Origin: Deltaproteobacteria bacterium
GTDB lineage: Bacteria; Myxococcota_A; UBA9160; PR03
DNA: 57,757 nucleotides
Direction: 5' to 3'
NCBI GenBank assembly: GCA_035063765.1
Contig: JAPSFT010000024.1
Span: forward strand, 1 to 57,757
The position numbers were made by a program, and so were the translations under genes. The notes beneath the pieces were generated by a model that was given only the letters and a program-made list of their open reading frames with translations, did no database searches and was not told where the DNA came from. This document shows, one piece after another, positions 41,965 through 51,206 of this stretch (position 1 is the stretch's first letter; each line of letters starts with the position of its first letter).

Positions 41965-44592
41965 GTGCGGGCCATGCCGGCGCTCCGAGATCCGGCGGGC
42001 GGCGTCCTCGAGCCGGTCCGCCTCTTCGCCCGCAGCCGCGAGGCGGGACGCGAGGCGTTCCACGAGCTGCCGCTCGCAGCCGGCGAGCTCGCGTGCGGGC
42101 CGCTGCGGGTGCGGCTCGCCGTCGAGGGGGCGGGGGACTGCGCGACCTGGCGCGCGCGGGTGCGCAACGCCGGCCCCGATCCGCTCGCGGTCGACGCGAT
42201 CGGGATGGGCTTCCGCTGGCGCGCGCCCGGCGCGGCCGCGGCGCCGGGCTGGCGGCTGCTGCGCCAGGGCTTCCAGTCCTGGTCGTTTGCCGGCGGTGTC
42301 GCGCTCGACGACGCCGGGACGCCGCCCTTCCCGTCGGGCCCCTGGCTGCGCGGCTTCCACCACGCCCACTTCGCGCCGCCCGCGGACCGCGCCGGCTGGC
42401 ACGAGTCCGACGGCGCCGCCGTGCTGAGCGCTCCGGGCGGACCCGCCTGCCTGGCCGGCGTGCTCGAGAGCGGCCGCGCCTTCGGCACCGTCTTCGTGCG
42501 CCGCGAGGGCGGGGCCCTGCGCGTCGAGCTCGAGCAGCGGCTCGAGCGCGTGCTCGCGCCCGGCGCGGCGTGCGAGCTCGAGCCGATCCGCCTCGAAGCG
42601 GGCGCGGACGCCGCGGCGCTCCTCGAGGCCTTCGCCGACGCCCACGGCGCCTTCGCGCGCGCCCGGCGCTTCGCGCCCTTCCAGGCCGGCTGGTGCTCCT
42701 GGTACCACTTCTTCCACGACGTCACCGAGGTCGGCTTCCTGCGCAACCTGGCCGCCCTCGCCGCCGCCCGCGACGAGGTGCCGATCGACCTCGTGCAGCT
42801 CGACGACGGCTGGCAGCGCGCGATCGGCGACTGGCTCGAGACGAACGTGAAGTTCCCGAGCGGCCTGGCGGCGATGGCGCACGCCGTGCGCGACGCCGGC
42901 TTCCACGCCGGGCTGTGGACGGCACCGTTCTGCGTCGTGCCCGAGAGCCGCGTGCTGGCCGACCACCCCGACTGGCTCCTGCGCGAGGTCGAGACCGGCG
43001 AGCCGCTGCGCGGCCTCCATCACGGCACGTGGACGAAGGACGGCTGGGTGTTCGTGCTCGACCCGACGCACCCGGCGGTCTCCGTCCACCTCGAGCACAC
43101 CTACCGCACGCTCTCCGAGATGGGCTTCTCCTATCTGAAGCTCGACTTCCTCTACGCCGCAGCGCTCCAGGCTTCCGCGCGCGACCCGCACGCGACCCGC
43201 GCCGAGCGCCTGCGCCGCGGCCTCGAAGCGGTGCGCAGCGGCGCCGGTGAGCACGCCTTCCTGCTCGGCTGCGGCTGTCCGCTCGGGCCGGCGGTCGGGC
43301 TCGTGGACGGCATGCGCATCGGCCCCGACACCGGCCCGCACTGGGAGCCGCTGCCGGTGACGCGGATCCCGGGCCTCGAGCCGGCCGTGCCGGCCGGCCG
43401 CAACGCGCTGCGCAACACGCTCGCGCGCGCCTGGATGCACCGCCGGCTCTGGCTCGACGACCCCGACTGCCTGATGACCCGGGTCGTGGACTCGCAGCTC
43501 AGCCGCGACGAGGTGCGCGCGCTCGCGATCTCGATCGCCGTGACCGGCGGCATGGTGCTCCTCTCCGACGACGTGCCCGCCCTCGGCCCCGGCGAGCGCG
43601 CGCTCGTGCGCGAGACGATCGAGCTCGCGCGCGAGGTGGACGAGGCCGGGCAGGCCGGAGCCGCGCGCGCCCTCGACCCGGCCGGCGACGAGATCCCCCG
43701 GGTCGTGACGGCGCGCGCCTTCGGCGACCGCCTCGTCGCGCTCTTCAACCCGGGCGACGAGCCCGCCTCCGTCACGGTGGCGCGCGCCGCCGTCGCCGCC
43801 GCCGCGCCGGGCCGGCTCGCCGACGCCCCGGCCGAGCCGCTCCTCGGCTCGCCGCCGGCCGCGGAGTCGCAGGGCCGGATCACCGTCGCGCTGCCGCCGC
43901 ACGGCGCCGCGCTCTACCGGCTGCGCGGCGCGCCGGCGCTCGTCGTGTTCTGCGACTACGACGGCACCTTCGCGGTGCAGGACGTGGGCTCGACGCTCGC
44001 GCGCCGCCACGCCGGCGCACGGCGCGCCGCGCTGTGGCCGCGCCTCGAGCGCGGCGAGCTGACGGCCTGGGAGTACAACCTGGAGCTGCTCGACGGCCTG
44101 CGCCTCCCGGAAGCCGAGCTCGAGGCCTTCCTGCGCACGGTCGAGCTCGATCCGGGTGCCCGCGAGCTGGTGGCCTGGTGCGAGGCGCGCGGGATCCCGT
44201 TCCGCGTCCTCTCCGACGGCTTCGACCGCAACCTCGACCGGCTCCAGGAGCTGCACGGCGTGCGCTTCGCCTACGACGCCAACCACCTGCGCTACGAGCA
44301 CGGGGCCTGGCGGATCGCTGCCGGCCATCCGAGCGACGGGCGCTGCGATTGCGGCACCGGCGTGTGCAAGCGCTCCCGCATCGAGCACTTCCGCGCCCGG
44401 CACCCGGGCGTGCCGGTGGTGCACATCGGCAACGGCCGCGTCTCGGACCTGTGCGCCGCCCTCGCGGCCGACCTCGTCTTCGCCAAGGACTCGCTCGCCG
44501 ACGAGCTCGACGAGCGCGGCATCGCCTACCGGCGCTTCGCGACCCTGCACGACGTCGTCGCGGGGCTCGCGGCACGGCTCGCGGAAGGCTAG
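41965..44592 (+). CDS. GH36 alpha-galactosidase fused to a HAD-family phosphatase
   Basis: An 875-residue fusion. The N-terminal part (about 1-655) is a GH36 alpha-galactosidase-like enzyme: WRLLRQGFQSWSFAGGVAL, FQAGWCSWYHFFHDVTEVGF, DLVQLDDGWQRAIGDWL, FHAGLWTAPFCVVPES, nucleophile Asp394 in YLKLDFLY, acid/base Asp455 in DGMRIGPDTGP, and a C-terminal beta domain ending ALPPHGAALYRL. The remainder (about 658-870) is a HAD-IB phosphatase like MtnX/phosphoserine phosphatase: CDYDGTFAVQD (Asp664, Asp666), FRVLSDGFDRNLDRLQ, CDCGTGVCKRSRIEHFR and VVHIGNGRVSDLCAALAADL (Asp828). No signal peptide. GTG at 41965 has AAGGG 5 bases upstream; ATG at 41974 is the alternative. Confidence 0.9.
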   Translation: MRAMPALRDPAGGVLEPVRLFARSREAGREAFHELPLAAGELACGPLRVRLAVEGAGDCATWRARVRNAGPDPLAVDAIGMGFRWRAPGAAAAPGWRLLRQGFQSWSFAGGVALDDAGTPPFPSGPWLRGFHHAHFAPPADRAGWHESDGAAVLSAPGGPACLAGVLESGRAFGTVFVRREGGALRVELEQRLERVLAPGAACELEPIRLEAGADAAALLEAFADAHGAFARARRFAPFQAGWCSWYHFFHDVTEVGFLRNLAALAAARDEVPIDLVQLDDGWQRAIGDWLETNVKFPSGLAAMAHAVRDAGFHAGLWTAPFCVVPESRVLADHPDWLLREVETGEPLRGLHHGTWTKDGWVFVLDPTHPAVSVHLEHTYRTLSEMGFSYLKLDFLYAAALQASARDPHATRAERLRRGLEAVRSGAGEHAFLLGCGCPLGPAVGLVDGMRIGPDTGPHWEPLPVTRIPGLEPAVPAGRNALRNTLARAWMHRRLWLDDPDCLMTRVVDSQLSRDEVRALAISIAVTGGMVLLSDDVPALGPGERALVRETIELAREVDEAGQAGAARALDPAGDEIPRVVTARAFGDRLVALFNPGDEPASVTVARAAVAAAAPGRLADAPAEPLLGSPPAAESQGRITVALPPHGAALYRLRGAPALVVFCDYDGTFAVQDVGSTLARRHAGARRAALWPRLERGELTAWEYNLELLDGLRLPEAELEAFLRTVELDPGARELVAWCEARGIPFRVLSDGFDRNLDRLQELHGVRFAYDANHLRYEHGAWRIAAGHPSDGRCDCGTGVCKRSRIEHFRARHPGVPVVHIGNGRVSDLCAALAADLVFAKDSLADELDERGIAYRRFATLHDVVAGLAARLAEG

Positions 44593-44596
44593 GGCG

Positions 44597-45943
44597 GTGG
44601 CCACGGTCGTGGTGGTGGGCGCCGGCCTCGCCGGGCTCGCGGCGGCCGCGCGCCTCGCCGCCGCCGGCCAGCAGGTGCAGATCCTCGAGCGCGCCGGCCG
44701 GGCCGGCGGGCGCGCGGCCCTGGCCCTGCACGGAGAGCGCGTGATCGACCCGACCGCGGCACGCGTCTCGACCGGCGACCGGGCGCTGCTCGCGCTGGTG
44801 CGCGAGGCCGGGCTCGGGTCCGAGCTGCTGCCGCTGCGACCCTGGCTCGCCGCCCAGCTTTGCGCGGGGAGCGCCGGGTTCGGGCCCGTCGCCGACGGGG
44901 AGCCCTGGGAGGTGGCGCGCACGCCGGGGGTTCGCAGGCGCGACGCCTGGCGCCTGCTCCGGCTCCCGCGCCTCGCGGCCCGCTATGCGCCGCACCTCGA
45001 CCCGGCCTTCGCGGAGCGGGCCGCGCCGCTCGACGACCGCTCGCTGCGCGACTGGGGCTCGCTCTACTTCGGCCGCAGCGTCGTCGAGCGCTGGCTCGAG
45101 CCGTGGCTCACCGAACGCGCCCCGGCCGACGAGCGCGAGGCGAGCCGCGCGGCGTTCCTGCTGCGCTGGGCGCCCGAGCAGCGGAGCGAGGCCGGTGCCC
45201 TGCGCGAGCCGCCGGGCCTCCTGGCGGAGCGGCTCGGCGCGCGGCTCGGCGTGCGGCTCGCCTGTGCCGCCGGTGCCGTCGCGCCGCGGGCGGAGGGTGG
45301 GCTCACGGTCGCGCTCGAAGGCGGCGGGGCGCTCGCGGCCGACGCGGTGGTGCTCGCGGTGCCGGCCGCCGAGGCGCTCCGCCTCGGCGCTCCGCTCTGG
45401 GTCTCGGCCGAGCGCGACGTGCTCGCCGCCGCCCGCTGCGACGCCGCGATCACCTGGGTCGGCGCGACGCGCCCGCTGCCGGTCTCGGCGCCGACGCGCG
45501 TGCGGGTGCCGCGCGCGGAGGGCTCGCCGCTCGCGCTCGTGGCGCTCGAGCCGGAGCCCGCGCGCACGGCCGGCGAGATCGGCAGGGGGCGGGTCACGGC
45601 CCTGGCCCGTGAGCCCTGGAGCACGGCGCACCTGGACGCGCCGGACGACGTCGTCGCCAAGCCGCTGGTCGAGGCGATCGCGCGCATCCTCCCCGGCGGG
45701 CTCGAGCCCCCGGGAGACGCGATCGTGTGTCGATTCCCCGCGGCCTGGCCCCGCTTCGATGTGGGCAGCTTCCGCCGGCTCGCGCGCCTGCGCGCGGCGC
45801 AGGCGGACCGCCGCGCGGCCGGCCGGCGCCTCTACCTGGCCGGCGACTGGCTCGCGGCCCCCACGCTGGAGGGCGCCGTCGCGTCGGGACGCCGTGCGGC
45901 GGAGGAGGTGCTCGCCGACCTCAACGCAGCGCGACCTGGGTGA
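44597..45943 (+). CDS. FAD-dependent amine-oxidase/protoporphyrinogen-oxidase-like protein
   Basis: A 448-residue Rossmann flavoprotein. FAD-binding start VVVVGAGLAGLAAAARLAAA followed by a Glu-Arg at the end of the second strand and RAGRAGGRAA (the GGR block of amine oxidases). Near the C-terminus LYLAGDWLAAPTLEGAVASG matches the FAD-contacting motif of protoporphyrinogen oxidase and phytoene desaturase relatives, and EEVL ends the last helix. GTG at 44597 follows the fusion gene by 4 bp, so they are probably one unit. The end overlaps mutS2 by 23 bp. Substrate uncertain: carotenoid, porphyrin or amine. Confidence 0.85.
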   Translation: MATVVVVGAGLAGLAAAARLAAAGQQVQILERAGRAGGRAALALHGERVIDPTAARVSTGDRALLALVREAGLGSELLPLRPWLAAQLCAGSAGFGPVADGEPWEVARTPGVRRRDAWRLLRLPRLAARYAPHLDPAFAERAAPLDDRSLRDWGSLYFGRSVVERWLEPWLTERAPADEREASRAAFLLRWAPEQRSEAGALREPPGLLAERLGARLGVRLACAAGAVAPRAEGGLTVALEGGGALAADAVVLAVPAAEALRLGAPLWVSAERDVLAAARCDAAITWVGATRPLPVSAPTRVRVPRAEGSPLALVALEPEPARTAGEIGRGRVTALAREPWSTAHLDAPDDVVAKPLVEAIARILPGGLEPPGDAIVCRFPAAWPRFDVGSFRRLARLRAAQADRRAAGRRLYLAGDWLAAPTLEGAVASGRRAAEEVLADLNAARPG

Positions 45944-48329
45944 CGCCCGCGCCGCCCGCCTCGGGCGGGGCGGGGTCGAAGCGCTCGACGTAGGGCGACC
46001 CGGCGAGGTGCGCGCAGACGGCCTCGCGCAGCGCGCCGGTGCCGATGCCGTGGACCACGTCGAGGCGCGCCCGGCCGGCCAGCGCCGCGCGGTCGAGGGC
46101 GCGGATCAGCTCGGCGAGCGCCTCGTCGACGCGCAGGCCGCGCAGGTCGCAGCGCTCGTGGCCGCCGCGGCTCGGGGCGTCCCCGGCGCCGCGGCCGGCG
46201 GCCTCGAGCGAGACGCGCTCCGCCCGCTCGCGGCGCGCCTCCTCGGCGGACGGCGCGGCCGGCGGCGCCGCCACGCGCTCGCGCGGCAGCAGCACGCGGG
46301 CCGTCCCGAGCTGGACCGCGACGCGGCCGTGGCGGTCCGGCAGCGCCGCCAGCACGCCGACCCCACCGCCGACGACGGCGACGCGGTCGCCGGGCCGTGC
46401 GCGCTGCCAGTCGAGGGGCACGGCGCCGGCCGCCGCCCCCGCCCGGCCGCCGGCCCCGGCCGCCGGCAGGGCCTCCCGCGCGCGCGCCTCGATCGCGACG
46501 AGCGCGCGCCGGGCGTGCTCGGCCTCGCGCGCGCCCGGTGCCCGCTGCAGCTCGCGGATCACGCCCGCCACCTCCTCGTGTGCACGGCGGAAGGACTGCT
46601 CGAGGTCGCGGCGCATGGTGGCGTAGAGCTCGTCGCGCCGCGCCTCGTGCCGTGCGAGCCGGTCCTGGAGGGCGGCGCGTTCGCTCTCGGTCTCGGCGCG
46701 CAGGCGGGCCGCCTCGCTGCGCTCCGTCTCGAGCGCGACGCGGCTCGCGTTCAGCTCGGCGAGGGTGCGCTCGAGGCGCCTGTCGGTGCGGGCCAGCAGC
46801 TCGCCGGCGCGCTCCAGGACGTCCCGGCGCAGGCCCATGCGCGCGGCGACGGCGGTCGCGGACGACGCGCCCGCCACGCCGGCACGCAGCCGGTAGGTCG
46901 GCGCCAGCGTGTGTGGGTCGAACTCGAAGCTCGCGTTCTCGAAGCGCGGGTCGACCTGCGCCATCTCCTTGAGGAGCCCGTAGTGGGTCGTCGCGATCAC
47001 CCGCGCGCCGGCCGCGGCCAGCGCTTCGAGCACGGCCTGGGCCAGCGCTGCGCCTTCGCCCGGGTCGGTGCCGTCACCGATCTCGTCGAGCACCACGAGC
47101 GTGCGCGCGTCCGCCTCCTCGACGATCCGGGCCAGGTTCGCGAGGTGGGCCGAGAAGGTCGAGAGGCTCTCGCGCAGGCTCTGGGCGTCGCCGATGTCGG
47201 CGAGCAGCCGCTCGGTCCAGTCGACGCGCGCGCCCGGCGCCGCCGCCACCTGCAGGCCGGCGCGCGCGCACAGCGCGGCGAGGGCCACCGCCTTCATCGC
47301 GACGGTCTTGCCGCCCGCGTTCGGTCCCGAGAGCACGAGCACGCGCACGGGGAGCCCGAGCCGCAGGTCGTTCGGGACGGCGCGGGCGGGGTCGAGCAGC
47401 GGATGCCGGAGCTGGGGCAGCACGAAGATGCCCTCGTCGCCGATCGCGGGCGCGACCCCGTCCCACTCGGCCGCGAGCGCCCCGCGCGCGAAGGCGAGGT
47501 CGAGCTCCTCGAGCCCGGCGAGGCTCGCGCGCAGCGCGGGCGCCTCGCGGCCGGCGGCGTCGGCGAGCTCGCGCAGCACGCGCGCCACCTCGCGCTCGGC
47601 GCGCAGCTCGGCCTCCCGCAGCTGGTTGTTCGCGTCGACCACGGCCTGCGGCTCGACGAACAAGGTGGTGCCCGAGGACGAGGCGTCGTGGACGATGCCG
47701 CGCACGCGCCCGCGCGCGTCGGCCCGCACCGGCAGCACGTAGCGGTCGTGGCGCACGGTGACGAAGCGGTCCGAGAGATGGGGCGCGATCTCGGGGTCGT
47801 GGAGCGTGGCGTCGAGGCGGCGCTGGAGCTCGCCCGCCAGCCGGCGAGCCTCGGCGCGCGCCGCAGCCAGCACCGGCGAGGCGGCGTCGCGCACCTGGCC
47901 CTCGGAGTCGAGCGCCGCGCGGATCTCGTCGGCGAGCGGCTGGTGGTCGCCGAGCCCGCTGCCGCGCGCGGCAAGGCGCGGCGCGTGTTCGCCCTGCCGT
48001 GCCAGGAAGCGGGCGGTGGCGGTGATCGCCTCGACCGCCGCAGCGGTGTCGAGCAGCTCCCCGGCACCCAGCCCGCCGCCGCGCTCGGCGCGCGCCAGGG
48101 CCGGCGCGACGTCGGGGAGGCCACCGAAGGGCGGCGCCGCGAGGGCCAGCACCGCGCGGGCCTCACCGGTCTCGGCGAGCCGCTCGCGCGCCTCGTCGGG
48201 ATCGGCGGCGAAGCCGGCCGCCGGGTCTTCGAGGCGCCGGCGCGCGCCGGGCGTGCGCGCGTGACGGCGCAGGCGCTCGACGACGAGCGGCCACTCGAGG
48301 ACGTCGAGGGTGCGGCGCGAGGCGTGCAC
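45921..48329 (-). CDS. mutS2: Endonuclease MutS2
   Basis: MutS-like ATPase with a C-terminal Smr domain that acts on branched DNA, and in some bacteria on collided ribosomes; 802 residues. An N-terminal helical region (SRRTLDVLEWPLVVERLRRH) precedes the clamp (HDRYVLPVRADARGRVRGIV; SSSGTTLFVEPQAVVDANNQ). Walker A GPNAGGKT is at residues 335-342, Walker B LVVLDEIGDGTDPGEG, then ATTHYGLLKEMAQ. A coiled coil (AARLRAETESERAALQDRLA) leads to the Smr domain: CDLRGLRVDEALAELIRALD and LDVVHGIGTGALREAV. The start is GTG at 48329. Tail-to-tail overlap of 23 bp with the FAD gene. Confidence 0.95.
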   Translation of the reverse strand: MHASRRTLDVLEWPLVVERLRRHARTPGARRRLEDPAAGFAADPDEARERLAETGEARAVLALAAPPFGGLPDVAPALARAERGGGLGAGELLDTAAAVEAITATARFLARQGEHAPRLAARGSGLGDHQPLADEIRAALDSEGQVRDAASPVLAAARAEARRLAGELQRRLDATLHDPEIAPHLSDRFVTVRHDRYVLPVRADARGRVRGIVHDASSSGTTLFVEPQAVVDANNQLREAELRAEREVARVLRELADAAGREAPALRASLAGLEELDLAFARGALAAEWDGVAPAIGDEGIFVLPQLRHPLLDPARAVPNDLRLGLPVRVLVLSGPNAGGKTVAMKAVALAALCARAGLQVAAAPGARVDWTERLLADIGDAQSLRESLSTFSAHLANLARIVEEADARTLVVLDEIGDGTDPGEGAALAQAVLEALAAAGARVIATTHYGLLKEMAQVDPRFENASFEFDPHTLAPTYRLRAGVAGASSATAVAARMGLRRDVLERAGELLARTDRRLERTLAELNASRVALETERSEAARLRAETESERAALQDRLARHEARRDELYATMRRDLEQSFRRAHEEVAGVIRELQRAPGAREAEHARRALVAIEARAREALPAAGAGGRAGAAAGAVPLDWQRARPGDRVAVVGGGVGVLAALPDRHGRVAVQLGTARVLLPRERVAAPPAAPSAEEARRERAERVSLEAAGRGAGDAPSRGGHERCDLRGLRVDEALAELIRALDRAALAGRARLDVVHGIGTGALREAVCAHLAGSPYVERFDPAPPEAGGAGVTQVALR

Positions 48330-48477
48330 GGGTGGCGCGAGAGGCTAGCCGCCCGCATGCGGCGGCGCGCTCCGCTTCCGCGCCCGGCCTACGCCGCGAG
48401 CTGCTGCAGATCCCGGATCCGCGCGGGGACCGGACCGGTTCGCCGACCCGGTCGTCGGCGCGGAGATCGAGAGGACG

Positions 48478-49440
48478 TCAGCCGGCGCCGGCCAGCAGCG
48501 CCGCGGCGGCGTGCGCGGGGACGGGGCGCGCCCGGGCCAGGAGCCCGAGCTGCTCTGCCGCCGCCCCGATCACCTCGCCGGCCGACCAGCCCGCCGCGCG
48601 CAGCGCGCGCACGCCGCTGTCGCCGTCGGCCTTGCTGAGCTTGCGGCCGGAGGCCTTCCGCAGGAGGCCGTGGTGGAGGTAGACGGGCGGTGCCTCGCGG
48701 CCGAGCAGGCGGGCGAGCTGGAGCTGGCGGCCGGTCGAGGCGAGCAGGTCCTGGCCGCGGATCACGAGCGCGACGTCCTGGTCACGGTCGTCCACCGTGA
48801 CCGCGAACTGGTAGGTCCAGTTGCCGTGCCGGTCCCGCACCGCGAGGTCACCGCACTGGCGGGCGGGCGTCTGGCGCTGGGGGCCGAGGAGCGCGTCGTC
48901 GAAATGCTCGTCGCCTTCGGGCAGGCGGACGCGCCAGGTGAGGTCGGGCGCATCGAGGGGCACGGCGCGGGCGCGGCACGTGCCGGGGTAGCGCCGCTCG
49001 GCGCCGCCGCCCGACGCCGCCTCTGCCGCGCGGCTCCCGATCGCCCGGCGGCTGCACGCGCAGGCATAGAGGAGCCCGCGGGCCGCGAGCGCGCTGGCAG
49101 CCGCGCGATAGGCGGCGTCGCGATCGGACTGGCGGGCGGGGCAGGGCCCCGTCCGGTAGGCCGCGGTCGGGAAGAGGTCGGCGGCGAAGCCGAGCCAGTC
49201 GAGATCGTCGAGCAGGGTCTGCTCGTACTCCCGGCGGCAGCGCTGGCGATCGTGGTCCTCGATGCGCAGCAGCACGCGGCCTCCGAGCGCCCCCGCCACG
49301 CCCCAGACCACGAGCGCGTTGGCGACGTGCCCGAGGTGCAGGTGCCCGGTGGGAGCGGGCGCGAAGCGCGTGAGGGGGCGCTCCGGCAGGCGCGTGCGCA
49401 GCCGGGCCAGGTCGGGCCGGATGGGGTCCCCTGCGCTCAG
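48478..49440 (-). CDS. gluQRS: Glutamyl-Q tRNA(Asp) synthetase, probable CTG start
   Basis: Charges glutamate onto queuosine in tRNA(Asp); 320 residues, close to the E. coli size of about 300. Class I motifs: TRFAPAPTGHLHLGHVANAL (the HIGH signature), LLRIEDHDRQRCRREYEQTL, a zinc-binding Cys group (LLYACACSRR and YPGTCRAR) and LHHGLLRKASGRKLSKADGD (KMSKS equivalent KLSK). No ATG, GTG or TTG lies before the HIGH motif in frame. CTG at 49440, overlapping the acyl-CoA dehydrogenase stop as CTGA, is the best start, though no strong ribosome site is present. Downstream gene of a coupled pair. Confidence 0.9.
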   Translation of the reverse strand: MSAGDPIRPDLARLRTRLPERPLTRFAPAPTGHLHLGHVANALVVWGVAGALGGRVLLRIEDHDRQRCRREYEQTLLDDLDWLGFAADLFPTAAYRTGPCPARQSDRDAAYRAAASALAARGLLYACACSRRAIGSRAAEAASGGGAERRYPGTCRARAVPLDAPDLTWRVRLPEGDEHFDDALLGPQRQTPARQCGDLAVRDRHGNWTYQFAVTVDDRDQDVALVIRGQDLLASTGRQLQLARLLGREAPPVYLHHGLLRKASGRKLSKADGDSGVRALRAAGWSAGEVIGAAAEQLGLLARARPVPAHAAAALLAGAG

Positions 49441-50606
49441 ATCGCCCGCATCCCCGTCGCGTGCTCGCCCAGGATCAGCATGTGGATGTCGTGGGTGCCC
49501 TCGTAGGTGCGCACGGTCTCGAGGTTCACCATGTGCCGCATCGCGCAGTAGTCGTCGACGATGCCGTTGGCGCCGAGCAGGTCGCGAGCCAGGCGCGCGA
49601 TGCGCAGCGCCACGTCGACGTTGTTGCGCTTGCCCATCGAGACCATCACGTGCTCGAGCCGCCCCTCGTCCTTGAGCCGGCCGAGCCGCCAGGCGAGGAG
49701 CTGGCCCTTCGTGATCTCGGTGAGCATGTAGACGAGCTTCTCCTGCGTGAGCTGCTTGGCCGCGAGCGGGCCCCCGTCGACGACGCGTTCCTGCGTGTAG
49801 TGGAGCGCCTCGTCGTAGCAGGCCATCGCGGCCCCGAGCGCCCCCCAGGCGATCCCGTAGCGGGCCTGGGTCAGGCACGAGAGGGGCCCCTTGAGGCCGC
49901 GAACGCCCGGGAGCAGCGCCTCCTCCGCGGAGACCTCGACGTCGTGCAGGAAGAGCTCCGAGGTCACCGAGGCGCGCAGCGAGAGCTTGCCCTTGATGTC
50001 ACGCGCCTCGAAGCCGGGCCGGTCCGTCTCGACCAGGAAGCCGCGCACGCCCTCGTCGGTGTGCGCCCACACGAGGGCCACCTGCGCGAGCGTGCCGTTG
50101 GTGATCCAGCGCTTGGTGCCGTTCAGGACCCAGGAGGCGCCGCGCCGGACGGCACGCGTGCGCATCCCCGAGACGTGGCTCCCGAAGTCCGGCTCGGTGA
50201 GCCCGAAGCAGCCGATCGCCCGGCCCGCGGCAAGGGCCGGCAGCCAGCGCTCCTTCTGCGCCTCCGATCCGTAGGCGTGGATCGGGTACATCACGAGGCC
50301 GCCCTGCACCGACGCGAAGGAGCGCAGCCCCGAGTCGCCGCGCTCGAGCTCCTGCATCACCAGCCCGTAGGCGACGTTGTTCATGCCGGCGCAGCCATGG
50401 CCGTGGAGGTTCGCCCCGAACAGCCCGAGCTCCGCCATGCGCGGGACGAGCTGCATCGGGAAGGAGCCGTCCTGCCGGACGTGCTCCCGGACGAGCGGCA
50501 GGAACTCCTTGCCGACGAAGGCCCGCACCGTCTCGCGGGCGAGGCGCTCCTCCTCGGAGAGCAGGTCGTCGAGGCGCAGGAAGTCCGCGCCCTGGAAGTC
50601 GGCCAT
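49437..50606 (-). CDS. Glutaryl-CoA dehydrogenase-like acyl-CoA dehydrogenase
   Basis: FAD enzyme closest by eye to glutaryl-CoA dehydrogenase, which oxidises and often decarboxylates glutaryl-CoA; 389 residues. Blocks: RSFASVQGGLVMYPIHAYGS, IGCFGLTEPDFGSHVSGMRT, WVLNGTKRWITNGTLAQVAL, QARYGIAWGALGAAMACYDE and the catalytic Glu369 in TYEGTHDIHMLILGEHATG, the exact form of the GCDH end. GCDH usually has SVQSS and EPNHGSDP, so substrate selectivity may differ. ATG at 50606 has GGGGAGGTCC upstream. Coupled to gluQRS by CTGA. Confidence 0.9.
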   Translation of the reverse strand: MADFQGADFLRLDDLLSEEERLARETVRAFVGKEFLPLVREHVRQDGSFPMQLVPRMAELGLFGANLHGHGCAGMNNVAYGLVMQELERGDSGLRSFASVQGGLVMYPIHAYGSEAQKERWLPALAAGRAIGCFGLTEPDFGSHVSGMRTRAVRRGASWVLNGTKRWITNGTLAQVALVWAHTDEGVRGFLVETDRPGFEARDIKGKLSLRASVTSELFLHDVEVSAEEALLPGVRGLKGPLSCLTQARYGIAWGALGAAMACYDEALHYTQERVVDGGPLAAKQLTQEKLVYMLTEITKGQLLAWRLGRLKDEGRLEHVMVSMGKRNNVDVALRIARLARDLLGANGIVDDYCAMRHMVNLETVRTYEGTHDIHMLILGEHATGMRAI

Positions 50607-50713
50607 GGGGAGGTCCTCCTCGATCGAGGGCCGCAGGTCCGGCCCAGGATAGACGAAGGCCCGGTCACCCCTCCGCGACCGGGCCTCGCCTGCGCTCCTG
50701 GCGGGAAATCGTT

Positions 50714-51100
50714 CTAGGCGGCCGCGTGGCCCTGCGCCTTCTCCATCTCGCGCAGCTTGCGGTCGATCGAGCGCAGCTTGCGGTCGATGCGGTCGATCTC
50801 GCCCTTGGTGGCGAGCGGGAAGGCGCCGAGCACGCCGGCGACGCCGGCCTCGATGCGGCTCTGGGCCTCGGCGCGCAGCGTGCTCGCCTGTTTCTGCGCC
50901 CGCTTCACGAGCGGCTGGCGCGCGATCTCCTTCTGGACGCGCGTGATCTCCCGCTGCGCCCGCTTCTCGATCGCCCTGCGGCGGGTCGTGAGCTCCTTCT
51001 CGAGCGCCTTGCGCCGGGTGCTCACCTGGCGCTGGATCCGGCGGATCCGGGTCCTGAGCTGGTCCACGCCCTCCTGGACGCGGCTCGATTGCTGGGCCAT
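50714..51100 (-). CDS. Phasin-like coiled-coil protein
   Basis: A 128-residue basic protein, almost all helix. The long coiled coil (RIQRQVSTRRKALEKELTTR to VKRAQKQASTLRAEAQSRIE) is followed by the short hydrophobic VAGVLGAFPLATKGEIDRID and a second coiled coil KLRSIDRKLREMEKAQ. The (L/I)-x-(I/V)-P-x-T-K-x-E-I-x-x-(I/L) form is what polyhydroxyalkanoate granule-associated (PhaI/PhaF-like) proteins show, here with LATKGEIDRI. Not certain, since any basic coiled coil could look this way. AAGGAGAG precedes the ATG. Its own promoter lies at 51130-51157. Confidence 0.68.
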   Translation of the reverse strand: MAQQSSRVQEGVDQLRTRIRRIQRQVSTRRKALEKELTTRRRAIEKRAQREITRVQKEIARQPLVKRAQKQASTLRAEAQSRIEAGVAGVLGAFPLATKGEIDRIDRKLRSIDRKLREMEKAQGHAAA

Positions 51101-51129
51101 TCGGCTCTCCTTGTACGGGGAAGGACCGC

Positions 51130-51157
51130 AATCTAACACGGTGCGTCACTGCGTCAA
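51130..51157 (-). promoter_or_regulatory. Sigma-70-type promoter for the phasin-like gene
   Basis: On the minus strand TTGACG (51157-51152) and TAGATT (51135-51130) are separated by 16 bp. The -35 matches 5/6 and the -10 4/6. The ATG at 51100 is about 23 bases downstream of the likely start, with AAGGAGAG between. One of the best promoter candidates in the window. Confidence 0.6.
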
Positions 51158-51206
51158 CAGGGGGTGGAGACCCACCCATCCTGCGTCCAGGACAGGGGAT
51201 TCCATG

